Origin: an uncultured Pseudoflavonifractor sp.
Lineage (GTDB): Bacteria; Bacillota; Clostridia; Oscillospirales; Oscillospiraceae
Direction: 5' to 3'
NCBI RefSeq assembly: GCF_944387805.1
Contig: NZ_CALXGI010000006.1
Span: 1 to 64,000, forward strand
DNA: 64,000 nt
Part shown: piece after piece, positions 41,434-49,166 of the stretch
Layout: every line of letters starts with the position of its first letter
How positions within the stretch are numbered: position 1 is the first letter of the stretch
Position numbers and translations under genes: made by a program
The notes under the pieces: model-generated
Databases searched by the model: none
What the model saw: only the letters and a program-made list of their open reading frames with translations
What the model was told of the DNA's origin: nothing

Positions 41434-42083
41434 AATCCCGCTCCTTCCATGTTCTCTTCCAACGCCATGAGTTTCCGGAGCTCCGCCTCGGTGTCCCTCA
41501 GCAGCGCATCATCCGGCTGGGCGCTGTAAAAAGTTTTGGCCGCCAGCGCACGGGCTCTCTCGGCACTGATCCGGGCCATAGCTTCCTCCTGCGGCACTTC
41601 TCCACGCCGGATGCCCAGGAGGAAGGTACGCAGCTCCTCATCAGGGCGGTGAGCCTGGGAAAAGGGCATCCCCTGGGCGTAGTTGGCCGCGATGGCGTAG
41701 AACAGCGCAGCATAGGCCGCGCGCTTTGGATAGCGGTCATACAGTATATCGGAATATTTCTCCAGGCGGCCGGCATGGGCGGTGAGAATCCGGTAGACCG
41801 CGCCTTTCTGGGCTGCTGTAATGGTCTCCCGCCTGTCCATCAGATACCTGGATACCTCGTTGTCGCTGCACACCTGGGCCGGGTAGAGCCACTGGAGGTA
41901 ATAGGCGTTATCGTGCCGGCAGAAAACGCGGTTCAGGAACTCCGCTCTGGGCACCTGAATTATGTTGCTCTGCCCTTCCATGTGCATGTCCCAGCTGTCC
42001 GCCACCCGGCAGCAGTCCACGTCGCTCTCCGGCAGCTCCAGGCCGTAGCTCCGGCTGCCGGCAATCACTTCGTAATAGTTCAT
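41430..42083 (-). CDS. DNA polymerase beta-type nucleotidyltransferase (RlaP-like)
   Basis: A 217-residue protein whose N-terminus has the nucleotidyltransferase motif GSRSYGLELPESDVDCC (about 9-25), with helix GS followed by Asp-x-Asp. Further parts (FLNRVFCRHDNAYYLQWLYP, then HAGRLEKYSDILYDRYPKRA) fit the predicted nucleotidyltransferase superfamily of YcgL/RlaP type. It would transfer a nucleotide to RNA, protein or a small molecule; the substrate is not known. It lies between tail-fibre genes and the lysin, overlapping the lysin start by 4 bases, with GAGGGGG before its ATG. A non-structural gene at this spot is a candidate prophage cargo gene. Confidence 0.8.
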   Translation of the reverse strand: MNYYEVIAGSRSYGLELPESDVDCCRVADSWDMHMEGQSNIIQVPRAEFLNRVFCRHDNAYYLQWLYPAQVCSDNEVSRYLMDRRETITAAQKGAVYRILTAHAGRLEKYSDILYDRYPKRAAYAALFYAIAANYAQGMPFSQAHRPDEELRTFLLGIRRGEVPQEEAMARISAERARALAAKTFYSAQPDDALLRDTEAELRKLMALEENMEGAGL

Positions 42084-42093
42084 ATTTCCCCCC

Positions 42094-42549
42094 TCACAGG
42101 CCGTACAGCGTGAACATCCGGTCAGATATGCTGCCGTCCGGGCATATGGTCCAGGTCATGCGGTAAGCGCCGGACTCTGCCTTAAATGTGAGCCAGCCTG
42201 TTGCCGGGTCGTGGAGACTGGAGGTAATCACATTGCTGACCCAGTGGTTGACACCGACAGACGGTCCATGCGCTCCCACAGCCACAATGGTGTACGCGTC
42301 GCTCACCGCCGCCAGGCCGTAAAATGCACGCTGCCCGAAGGAAACCGGTGTGTCGATGACTCCCCCTAAGGTGTTGTAGGTGCCCAGCCGCTCCCCCAGT
42401 GTGGATCCGGGACTCGGGATGGCCCCGATGTAGGAGTGAAACTCGTCCAGCGTAGCGTCTGCCGGAACCTCCACGCCCTTGTCTCCAATGGCCTGGGCAA
42501 TATTGAATTTAGCCTGGGCAAGCCGGTCAATTTCACTCTGGATGCTCAT
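42094..42549 (-). CDS. Phage tail-tip or fibre-associated protein
   Basis: A 151-residue protein beginning MSIQSEIDRLAQAKFNIAQA, then a hinge (PADATLDEFHSYIGAIP) common in Clostridia phage tail proteins, then a beta-rich C-terminal half (TIVAVGAHGPSVGVNHWVSN) that may be a receptor-contacting or cap domain. The N-terminal heptapeptide MSIQSEI is shared with the next upstream gene. Eleven bases separate the two. Confidence 0.65.
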   Translation of the reverse strand: MSIQSEIDRLAQAKFNIAQAIGDKGVEVPADATLDEFHSYIGAIPSPGSTLGERLGTYNTLGGVIDTPVSFGQRAFYGLAAVSDAYTIVAVGAHGPSVGVNHWVSNVITSSLHDPATGWLTFKAESGAYRMTWTICPDGSISDRMFTLYGL

Positions 42550-42560
42550 AGCGCCCTCCC

Positions 42561-43217
42561 TCAGATGGCGGCCAGGGCGGCCTCGATGTCCCCGTTGAGG
42601 GAGACGGTGCCCGTACCGGAGTGGTACCCGGCGGGCACGGTGTAGGTGCTGGTGGTCAGTCCGTCAATGGTGGCGGAGACCGCCCCGTTGTTGGGCATGG
42701 TGCCCGCCTTCTCCGCGCCGCTGGCGTCCACAAATATCTTGTTGGCCAGTACGTCGCCCTCGCCGGCGGTGACGCCGGACACGTCGCCGTAGTTGTCCGG
42801 GATGGGCTCCACCGTCACCTGGGAGAGGGCGTCATAGCCCTCGTCCGCCGTGATATTCTGCTGGGACTTGGTGGGGGTGACGGTCTTGGTCTGGAGGTTG
42901 ACGCCCTCGCCGGAGTAGCTGCCCGCCACGCCCAGGATGGTGACGCCCTGCTTAATGTTGCCCGGGAGCAGCTTCTGCTGCTCGGCCGGGGCGATGGACA
43001 CGGTGCCGGAGCCGTTGTGGTATCCGGCGGGCACGGAGTAGGGGGTGCTCTTGTCCGCGATGGACCCCGTCACCCCGCCCCGGTTTTCCACGCCCTCCAC
43101 AGCGGTGACGCAGTCCTCCAGGTCCGCCGAGCTCTGGGCCAGGCCAAGGGCCACCAGCTTGGCCCGCAGGGCGTTGCGCAGGCCCTGGATGCGGGTAATC
43201 TCACTCTGTATGCTCAT
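42561..43217 (-). CDS. Phage tail fibre-like protein with repeats
   Basis: A 218-residue protein with an N-terminal helix (MSIQSEITRIQGLRNALRAK) and two related beta units: TPYSVPAGYHNGSGTVSIAP (about 58-77) and TYTVPAGYHSGTGTVSL (about 191-207), with KTVTPTKSQQNITADEGYDA between them. This pattern is frequent in tail fibres of phages from gut Clostridia. GAGGAG-type sequence lies near the ATG. It probably forms part of the distal tail fibre. Confidence 0.75.
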   Translation of the reverse strand: MSIQSEITRIQGLRNALRAKLVALGLAQSSADLEDCVTAVEGVENRGGVTGSIADKSTPYSVPAGYHNGSGTVSIAPAEQQKLLPGNIKQGVTILGVAGSYSGEGVNLQTKTVTPTKSQQNITADEGYDALSQVTVEPIPDNYGDVSGVTAGEGDVLANKIFVDASGAEKAGTMPNNGAVSATIDGLTTSTYTVPAGYHSGTGTVSLNGDIEAALAAI

Positions 43218-43232
43218 ATCTGTACTCCTCTC

Positions 43233-43499
43233 TTATACGGAGGCCAGGAGGGCCTCCACGTTGCCCAGCTGGGTATAGACGGCGGCGGAGGTGACGGGCC
43301 GGGTGTTGTCCTCCTCCACGGCGTCGGCCGTGTCCACCGAGAGCACGCCGCCCTCCAGCTTCAGGCCGTCGCCCACCTGCCACATGACGCCGCCGGAGCC
43401 GCCCCCCGTCACGCTGCCGCTGAGGGGGGCAGGGGCCCGTATCCGCCCGGCCAGGGGCACGTCTGCGGAGATACTGGCGGCCAGACGCGCCTCAGACAT
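43233..43499 (-). CDS. Small phage tail-region protein
   Basis: An 88-residue protein, MSEARLAASISADVPLAGRI onward, with a Gly/Ser hinge (GSVTGGGSGG) and VGDGLKLEGGVLSVDTADAV, then NTRPVTSAAVYTQLGNVEAL, the short motif seen in many phage tail-fibre attachment proteins. GGAG stands before the ATG at 43499, which overlaps the preceding gene by 8 bases. Confidence 0.7.
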   Translation of the reverse strand: MSEARLAASISADVPLAGRIRAPAPLSGSVTGGGSGGVMWQVGDGLKLEGGVLSVDTADAVEEDNTRPVTSAAVYTQLGNVEALLASV

Positions 43500-43839
43500 G
43501 GCCAATCTCCTCCTCCAGTACCAGCTCCGACCTGGGGACAACGGTGTGGACCTCTCCGGCGGCGGTTCTCAGCCGCACATCGTAGGCATAGGACCGGACG
43601 GGCAGCGCGGCCGTGTCCTCCGGCAGCAGGTCCGCCACCGCCTCCCCCGTCTCCTGGAGGGCCATCTCCTTCTCCACCAATGCCTCCAGGTCCGTATAGG
43701 ACCGCTTGACGGTAAAGACCACCGTCTCCCCCGCCTCAAAGGGCCGGGGCGCGCCGTCCGCGCCGGTACAGCTGACGGTGATGCGTCCGCTGTCTCCCCG
43801 TACCATGCGGAGCCGGGTTCCCTCAACCAGGATGCTCAT
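43492..43839 (-). CDS. Phage baseplate/tail-region protein (BppU N-terminal-like)
   Basis: A 115-residue beta-rich protein: MSILVEGTRLRMVRGDSGRI, GETVVFTVKRSYTDLEALVE, YAYDVRLRTAAGEVHTVVPR. The pattern (a request for a value type, limits, then a default) resembles the small N-terminal module of baseplate upper proteins. Its start overlaps the stop of the 49-residue gene (ATGA). Confidence 0.65.
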   Translation of the reverse strand: MSILVEGTRLRMVRGDSGRITVSCTGADGAPRPFEAGETVVFTVKRSYTDLEALVEKEMALQETGEAVADLLPEDTAALPVRSYAYDVRLRTAAGEVHTVVPRSELVLEEEIGHV

Positions 43840-43985
43840 CCCGTCTCCCCCTCCTCCATGGCCGCGACTTTGTCCAGCAGGGCGTCCATCTCCTCGCCGG
43901 AGTACTTGCTGGTGTAGTACTCCGTGGGGGACTGGGCCTGCTCCAGGGCCGCAATGCGCGCCTCCAGCTCCTCCAGTGTCGCCAT
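43836..43985 (-). CDS. 49-residue phage tail-region protein
   Basis: A short gene: MATLEELEARIAALEQAQSP, then EYYTSKYSGEEMDALLDKVA and a short acidic end. The N-terminus is a coiled coil, and the TSKYSGEEMDALLDK motif recurs in small tail-operon proteins of Clostridia phages. It sits 9 bases after the tail-tip protein, with GGTGAG before the ATG, and overlaps the next gene by 4 bases. Its function is not known. Confidence 0.75.
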   Translation of the reverse strand: MATLEELEARIAALEQAQSPTEYYTSKYSGEEMDALLDKVAAMEEGETG

Positions 43986-43994
43986 TTTCTCACC

Positions 43995-46220
43995 TCACAC
44001 AATGATTCTCCGGCCCAGCCGGTCCAGGACCATCCTGCCGTTTTTGTCTTTGACGGGGCCGGACACATAGGTCTTGGGCACGCCGAAAAAGACCAGTACA
44101 CACCCGTCGCCTCCCTCACCGCCGCCGCTGGGACTTCCTCCCGCGCTCTGCTCGGCCACATAGGAGTTGAGGGTGGCCACTTCATATCTGGGTTCACCCC
44201 ATGCCCCGGTTCTGATGCGGCAGGATGTATATCCTGAGCCGCCGATGCCGCCGCCTCCGCCGCCGTTTCCGCCGGCGCCGCCGGTACCATAGGCGGACGG
44301 CTTGTCCGGCGCTGCGGCGTCTGCGCCGTCCGCGCCCCTTCCGCCGTACGCTGTGGCGCTGTTGCTGGATACATAAGCGCTTGACGGCGGCCCTCCGTCC
44401 GCGCCATTGGCCCCGGCGGCTGCTCCGCCGCCAAAGCCCCCGGAGGATATCGCAGTGCGCACGCCGTAGTCAGCATCCGTCACACCGGCAGACTGCTCTC
44501 TTTGGGGCTCACTGTTGCGTTGTCCGCACTTGTAGGTCACGCCCTTATAGATAACGTCAGAGCCCGGCACAACCGCCCCGTCCTGGAACCCCATGCCTGA
44601 GCCGCCCGCCACGCCGGAAACGCCGTCGGCGGCAAAAATATCCTGCGTTGTCACGTCCATATAGCCCTCCGGGCTGCGGGAGCCGGAGGCGGAGGAATAG
44701 GAGCCGAACTCCGTGTCTCCGCCCTCCTCGCCCTGGGCCGTCTCCTCTCCGGCCGCGCCGCCCTTGCCGCCCTTGCCGCAGGAGTAGGAGATCCGCTGCC
44801 CCGGGTCAACGGTAATGTTGACCTGGAGTATTTTCCCTCCCGTCCCCGGTTCGCCAGGCTTTCCGCCGGCGCCGCCAAGCGCTACGGAAACGTCCTTGTA
44901 GAAGGTCATGTAATTTGTAACAATCTGTTCGTCGCTTACAATACTCTGCGCCCCGCCCGGCTCTCCGGGCAGGCCGCTCCAGCCGCCGCTGCCGCCGCCG
45001 ATGAGCACCGCCAGAGCAGTCGTGCCCGGCAGCACCTCGTCCGGCACAACCCACTCCCCCGCGCCGGTGAGTACCACTCTCTGGTCCAGGGTGCCCGTGT
45101 CCGCCTTGGGCGGCCTGTAGCCCACCAGGACGTGCTCGGTGGCCACAGGGCGGCCGCCCAGGGCCACGGCGCTGTCCTGGATGCATCCGGCAGCCGCGCC
45201 GCCGAAGGGGTGCTCAAAGGCCACCACGTCCCCGGGGGCCTCGCCCTGGTGGATGATATCGTGGGTCAGGGTGTCCAGGCAGGCGTAGTACCGGGCCAGC
45301 CGCTGGGCCACCGCAGAGGAGTTGACCAGGGACACCAGGGTGGCCTCCTTGACCTCCACCACATTGGGCACGTCGTCGGGCAGCACCTGGGCCCGCACGT
45401 CCCGGGTGGTGTGGACGTACTTCTGTCCCGTCAACTTTCCGGTGCCCGCCGAGAGCCGGGCGTAGTTGGCCCCGCTCTCCAGGACGGAGAAGCCCTCGGC
45501 GGAGAGGGTGTGGACCGGCTCTGAGAACTGGATGATATCCCCCTCCACCGCCGTGCCGTCGAAGAGGTCCACAGTCTCGCTGCCCGGGATGTACTGGTGC
45601 TCCAGCACGGACACCTCGGTCACCCGGGCGGAGTACCCGACGCTGTCGCCCAGGAGCACCCGGTCCTCCGGGATGGCGGCGGTCACGCCGTCCCACAGGG
45701 ACTCGATGCGCAGCGTGCCGTTCTGGTCCACCTTGGCGCTGGCCCCCACGGCGAAGAGCACCTGGGTCAGGTTGGCCCGGCGGGTGGCGATGGGCAGCCA
45801 GCCGTACAGCTTGACGCCCGCGAACCGGCTCTGGATGAGGTAGGGGATATTGCAGATATCGGCCACCACCTCCGCCACGGTCTGGCCGGTGTAGATGCCG
45901 CCGTAATGGGCGGACTGCTCCAGCAGGGCCACCGCGTCGTTGGCCGTCAGCTCGTAGCTGTATGGCCCGGTGCGCTGAATGCGCTCGATGTAGTATGTGC
46001 CCCGAAGGGCGTCCCGGTGGAAGTAGAGCAGCTTGTCGTTGCGGCGGAAGGCGAGCAGCGCCGCCCCCACCGCCTGGTCCCGGATAACGAGCTGCACCTG
46101 GAGGGTGCCGATCTCCAGGGCGTCGGACAGGAGGGCCAGGGCGGTGTACGCCTCGCCGTCCTCTATCTCGTCGTCGGTGAGGGTGATGTCCCCGTATACC
46201 AGCTTGTTTATCGTGCTCAT
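43995..46220 (-). CDS. Phage tail protein with glycine-rich adhesin region
   Basis: A 741-residue tail-tip protein. The N-terminal half (about 1-400; RIQRTGPYSYELTANDAVAL, GQTVAEVVADICNIPYL) resembles the siphovirus tail hub or Gp37-like family, which surrounds the tail end. From about 405 the sequence is dominated by glycine blocks (GGGSGGWSGLPGEPGG, GKGGKGGAAGEE, GGRGADGADAAAPD, GGAGGNGGGGGGIGG), as in phage adhesins that fold as packed polyglycine helices. The C-terminus (GPVKDKNGRMVLDRLGRRII) is charged. It probably recognises the cell surface. Its start overlaps the upstream gene by 4 bases, with GAGGAGG upstream. Confidence 0.84.
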   Translation of the reverse strand: MSTINKLVYGDITLTDDEIEDGEAYTALALLSDALEIGTLQVQLVIRDQAVGAALLAFRRNDKLLYFHRDALRGTYYIERIQRTGPYSYELTANDAVALLEQSAHYGGIYTGQTVAEVVADICNIPYLIQSRFAGVKLYGWLPIATRRANLTQVLFAVGASAKVDQNGTLRIESLWDGVTAAIPEDRVLLGDSVGYSARVTEVSVLEHQYIPGSETVDLFDGTAVEGDIIQFSEPVHTLSAEGFSVLESGANYARLSAGTGKLTGQKYVHTTRDVRAQVLPDDVPNVVEVKEATLVSLVNSSAVAQRLARYYACLDTLTHDIIHQGEAPGDVVAFEHPFGGAAAGCIQDSAVALGGRPVATEHVLVGYRPPKADTGTLDQRVVLTGAGEWVVPDEVLPGTTALAVLIGGGSGGWSGLPGEPGGAQSIVSDEQIVTNYMTFYKDVSVALGGAGGKPGEPGTGGKILQVNITVDPGQRISYSCGKGGKGGAAGEETAQGEEGGDTEFGSYSSASGSRSPEGYMDVTTQDIFAADGVSGVAGGSGMGFQDGAVVPGSDVIYKGVTYKCGQRNSEPQREQSAGVTDADYGVRTAISSGGFGGGAAAGANGADGGPPSSAYVSSNSATAYGGRGADGADAAAPDKPSAYGTGGAGGNGGGGGGIGGSGYTSCRIRTGAWGEPRYEVATLNSYVAEQSAGGSPSGGGEGGDGCVLVFFGVPKTYVSGPVKDKNGRMVLDRLGRRIIV

Positions 46221-46603
46221 ACAGGCCTCCTCTGGGGCTTCTGGGCGGAGAAGTTGACCGTCAGGCCGGTCCAGCGGGTGACGCCGCCGATTTTGTCCCG
46301 CTGGGTGTCCTCGCCGGAGGACACCATGGCGTCATAGGTCATGGTGCCCTGTCCGTAGGGCACGGTGACGGTGTGGGACTCCACCGGCGCGGAGATGGCC
46401 TCGAAGAAATCGTCGTACTCCTCCGGGGCCGCCGGGTCGGGCTCCACCTCCATGGCATAGTCGTAGTAAGTGCCGATGATGGAGCGGAAATAGGCGCCCG
46501 ACTTGACCATACCAGACCGGTCGTCCTCCTCGATGCGGAAGGACCGGCGCAGGGTCCTGATTTTGACCCGCACCCTGTACTGTCTCCCGTCCATGGTGAC
46601 CAT
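46217..46603 (-). CDS. Conserved phage tail protein between tape measure and tail tip
   Basis: A 128-residue protein (MVTMDGRQYRVRVKIRTLRR, then FRIEEDDRSGMVKSGAYFRS and VTVPYGQGTMTYDAMVSSGE). Its position after the tape-measure gene is that of a distal-tail adaptor, though it is shorter than classical Dit. It overlaps the tape-measure stop by one base (TAATG) and the tail-tip start by four. Confidence 0.7.
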   Translation of the reverse strand: MVTMDGRQYRVRVKIRTLRRSFRIEEDDRSGMVKSGAYFRSIIGTYYDYAMEVEPDPAAPEEYDDFFEAISAPVESHTVTVPYGQGTMTYDAMVSSGEDTQRDKIGGVTRWTGLTVNFSAQKPQRRPV

Positions 46604-48618
46604 TACCGTCTCCCTCCTGTCAGCTTCACGCCCAGGCGGGTGCGCTCCCCCTCAATGCAGGAGTAGAGCACGCGGCCCACCTTGGTGCCGTCCAGATATA
46701 CGTCGCCCCGGCCCGTTCCGCCGGAGCCGCCCCGCTCCGCCAGGGCCTCCCCGGCGGCCTGCTTGATGGTGGAGTAGGGCGCCACCACCTCCGGCTCCTG
46801 CTTGTTGTCCCCCAGCACCGCCAGGAACGGGTTGTTGGGCGGCACCACGCCGCCGGTGGCAAAGCCGGGGATGGAGCCGCCAGCGGAGGACATGCTCCGG
46901 TTGAGGTTCTGGGTGGCCTCGTTTGCGCGCTTGGTAGCGGAATCAACCATCGCAATGACAGTCAGAATACCAGCCGCAATTAGCGCAGCAGCTACGCCCA
47001 TTGACAATGCAGACTGAAATGCTCCGACGGCGATTGCAGCAGCAAATGCCGCAGCTGTCAGAAGGCCGAGCAGCGACAGGACCTTTTCCAGCCCCGTCAT
47101 GTCACTCCATGCATCAATAACCTGAGTTGCCAGTCCCGCCAACAGGCCGAACACCACCACCGCAACCATTCCCCTTGCTCCAAGGCCGGAAAACAGGTCT
47201 ACCAGCGGGGATATAACATCCGATACGCCCTTCACCAGACCAGCCAGAGGCCCAATTGCCCCTATCAGACCGACAACCGCAATAATGGCGTTTCTGGAGC
47301 CGTCGTCCAGAGAGGTGAACCACTCCAGAAATTCCGTTGCAAATTCGGTGAGCTGGGTGATAATTGGCACCAGGGGCTCCGCCAGGTCGGCCATAGCGGT
47401 CTGAAGCTCCATGCTGGACTGGCGGTTCTTCATCAGCTCCTGGTTGCTTTCCGCCCAGCCTTCGTAGGCCCCCTTCAGCGGGCCGCCCACCAGGGCGTTG
47501 AGGGCGTAGTCCTGCTTCTGAGCCTCCGTGGTGCACATGGCCAGCCCCGCCGAGAAGTTCTCCGCGCCGATGCCCAGCCGGTCCAGCAGCTCGCCGAACT
47601 GGCCGGTGGCCTCACCAGTGGCCAGGGTCTCCTGGAGACTGTCGGCCAGGGACTCAATTTTCAGGGTGTCGGGGAAGGTGATGGCCGCGTTGGCCAGGCC
47701 CTCCACCGCCTGCTGGAGGTTGCTCTCGGTAAAGCCCGCCTGGAGCAGGTTGGAGATGGCCTCGATGCTGCTGTCCGTCTCGCCGGACACCGCGTTGAAG
47801 TCCAGAAAGGCCTGCTGCACGGCATCCATACCCACCCCGGCCTGCCGGGCGTTGTTCTCCAGCATGGACAGGTCGCCCCGCAGCTCATCGGTAGCGGGGA
47901 CAGTGGCCAGGGCCGCGCCGGCCAGGGCGCCCACGGCGGCGGTCACCGGTGCAAAGGCTCCGGCTACTTTTCCCGCCTTGTCGGACACGGCCCCCGCCTT
48001 CCGGCCCAGCTCATCCAGGCCGCTGGAGCAGTCCTGGAAGGCCTTCTCCGCGTCCTTGGCCTCCCGCTCGCTCTCGGCCAGCTCCCGCTGGAGGGCGTCG
48101 TACTGGCTCTGGTCCATCCTGGCCCCGGCAAACTCCTTGTCCAGGTCCTTCACCGCCTGCTGGAGGGCCTGGTGGGCCTTCCGGGTGTCCTCCAGCTTGT
48201 CCTTGAATTTGTCGTACTGCTCTGTGGAGATTTCGCCGCTCTCCAGCTTGGCCTGCATGGACGCCTCGTTGGCCTCCAGGCCCTGCATGGAGGCCGCCAC
48301 GCTGTCCAGCTGGGCCTTCAGCGGCTCGTACTTGGCCTGGTAGTCCTTCCCCCGCTGGAGGGCCTGGTCGGCGCTCTGGGCGGCCTGGCGCAGGGTCTTG
48401 AGCTTGTCCGCCGTGCCGCTGGCCGCCTGGGCCAGCAGCTTCTGTTTCTGGGCCAGCAGCTCGGTGTTGCCCGGGTCCAGCTTGAGCAGCCGCTCCACGT
48501 CCTTGAGGGACTGCTGGGTGGCGGACAGCTGCTTGTTGGTACCCGCCAGGGCCTTGTCCAGCTTGGTGGTATCGCCGCCGATTTCAACGGTGATGCCCTT
48601 GATTCTGTTGCGTGCCAT
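46603..48618 (-). CDS. Phage tail tape-measure protein
   Basis: A 671-residue protein that sets tail length. The N-terminus (ITVEIGGDTTKLDKALAGTN, KQLSATQQSLKDVERLLKLD) is the usual tape-measure start; residues 20-190 are long coiled coils. Two or three hydrophobic segments follow (about 210-235, 430-460 and 480-560, such as LLGLLTAAAFAAAIAVGAFQ), then the C-terminal motif FATGGVVPPNNPFLAVLGDN and QEPEVVAPYSTIKQA. Codons for about residues 416-563 (46,930-47,370) are visibly more AT-rich than the flanks, suggesting mosaic exchange. It is short, so the tail should be short too. Confidence 0.93.
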   Translation of the reverse strand: MARNRIKGITVEIGGDTTKLDKALAGTNKQLSATQQSLKDVERLLKLDPGNTELLAQKQKLLAQAASGTADKLKTLRQAAQSADQALQRGKDYQAKYEPLKAQLDSVAASMQGLEANEASMQAKLESGEISTEQYDKFKDKLEDTRKAHQALQQAVKDLDKEFAGARMDQSQYDALQRELAESEREAKDAEKAFQDCSSGLDELGRKAGAVSDKAGKVAGAFAPVTAAVGALAGAALATVPATDELRGDLSMLENNARQAGVGMDAVQQAFLDFNAVSGETDSSIEAISNLLQAGFTESNLQQAVEGLANAAITFPDTLKIESLADSLQETLATGEATGQFGELLDRLGIGAENFSAGLAMCTTEAQKQDYALNALVGGPLKGAYEGWAESNQELMKNRQSSMELQTAMADLAEPLVPIITQLTEFATEFLEWFTSLDDGSRNAIIAVVGLIGAIGPLAGLVKGVSDVISPLVDLFSGLGARGMVAVVVFGLLAGLATQVIDAWSDMTGLEKVLSLLGLLTAAAFAAAIAVGAFQSALSMGVAAALIAAGILTVIAMVDSATKRANEATQNLNRSMSSAGGSIPGFATGGVVPPNNPFLAVLGDNKQEPEVVAPYSTIKQAAGEALAERGGSGGTGRGDVYLDGTKVGRVLYSCIEGERTRLGVKLTGGRR

Positions 48619-48630
48619 TGGTCCGCCCCC

Positions 48631-49166
48631 TTAAAATGCGTCAAAGTCTTCCTGAGTGGGAAGCATGTCATACTCCGCGCCGTCGTTGCCCGCCTCGATG
48701 AGCATGTCGGTGACCATGCCGATGGTGAGCAGCTCCAGGTCCCGGATGGGGATGCCCAGCTGGGCCGCCCGCAGGAGGAACAGCGCCGTGGTCAGCTCCC
48801 GGTCTACGGGATTCGTTTTTTTTTGCTCTCAGCGATGGACTGGTTGTTGGCCCGCCACAGCTCCAGCAGCTCGGGGAACACCTCGTAGATGGAGAAGGTG
48901 TCGAAGCCGTCCAGCCAGTCCTCCACGGTGTGCGCCTCCATGTCCGGGTCGGCGTGGCGGGCCATGAGATAGGCCACGTTTTCAAAGACCTCCAGCAGCT
49001 TCACCGGGATGGGCTCCTCCCCCGCCTGGGCCTTCTCCACGGCCTGCTGGATGTCCCGCATGTCCTGCATGATGTCCCGGCCGAACTTGATGCGGTAGAG
49101 GCGGGGGATGGCCGCCGTGGCCCGGAAGGGCACAGCCCGGCCGTCAATGGTGATAATCCGCTCCAT
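48631..49166 (-). CDS. Tail assembly chaperone GT, made by -1 frameshift
   Basis: Predicted 178-residue frameshift product. Ribosomes read the G frame from 49166, slip back one base on nine A residues (48816-48824) and continue in a frame encoding TNPVDRELTTALFLLRAAQL, GIPIRDLELLTIGMVTDMLI, then EAGNDGAEYDMLPTQEDFDA and a stop at 48631. That 61-residue T extension matches the gpGT T domain common in Firmicutes siphophages, including the ending TQEDFDAF. Four bases after the slip a stem TCCCG/CGGGA (loop TAGAC, containing the G stop) may stimulate slipping. The T frame has no start codon of its own. Confidence 0.85.
48804..49166 (-). CDS. Tail assembly chaperone G
   Basis: The unshifted product, 120 residues: MERIITIDGRAVPFRATAAI, PRLYRIKFGRDIMQDMRDIQ, then an acidic helical part ending SIAESKKKRIP at the slippery A run. 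Such proteins coat the tape measure before tail-tube polymerisation, with a minority of GT joining the tube protein. The ATG at 49166 overlaps the major tail protein stop (TGATG). The A9 run encodes the KKK near the end. Confidence 0.88.
   Translation of the reverse strand: MERIITIDGRAVPFRATAAIPRLYRIKFGRDIMQDMRDIQQAVEKAQAGEEPIPVKLLEVFENVAYLMARHADPDMEAHTVEDWLDGFDTFSIYEVFPELLELWRANNQSIAESKKKRIP

Noticed and set aside
43823..44476. 217-codon minus-strand frame within the tail-tip gene
   Set aside because: It is a shadow of glycine-rich codons; the end region is instead occupied by the 49-residue gene at 43836-43985.
48668..48985. Minus-strand frame across the tail chaperone slip site
   Set aside because: Its sequence is Arg/His/Pro/Gly-rich and lacks the GT domain; the -1 frame ending at 48631 is the coding one.
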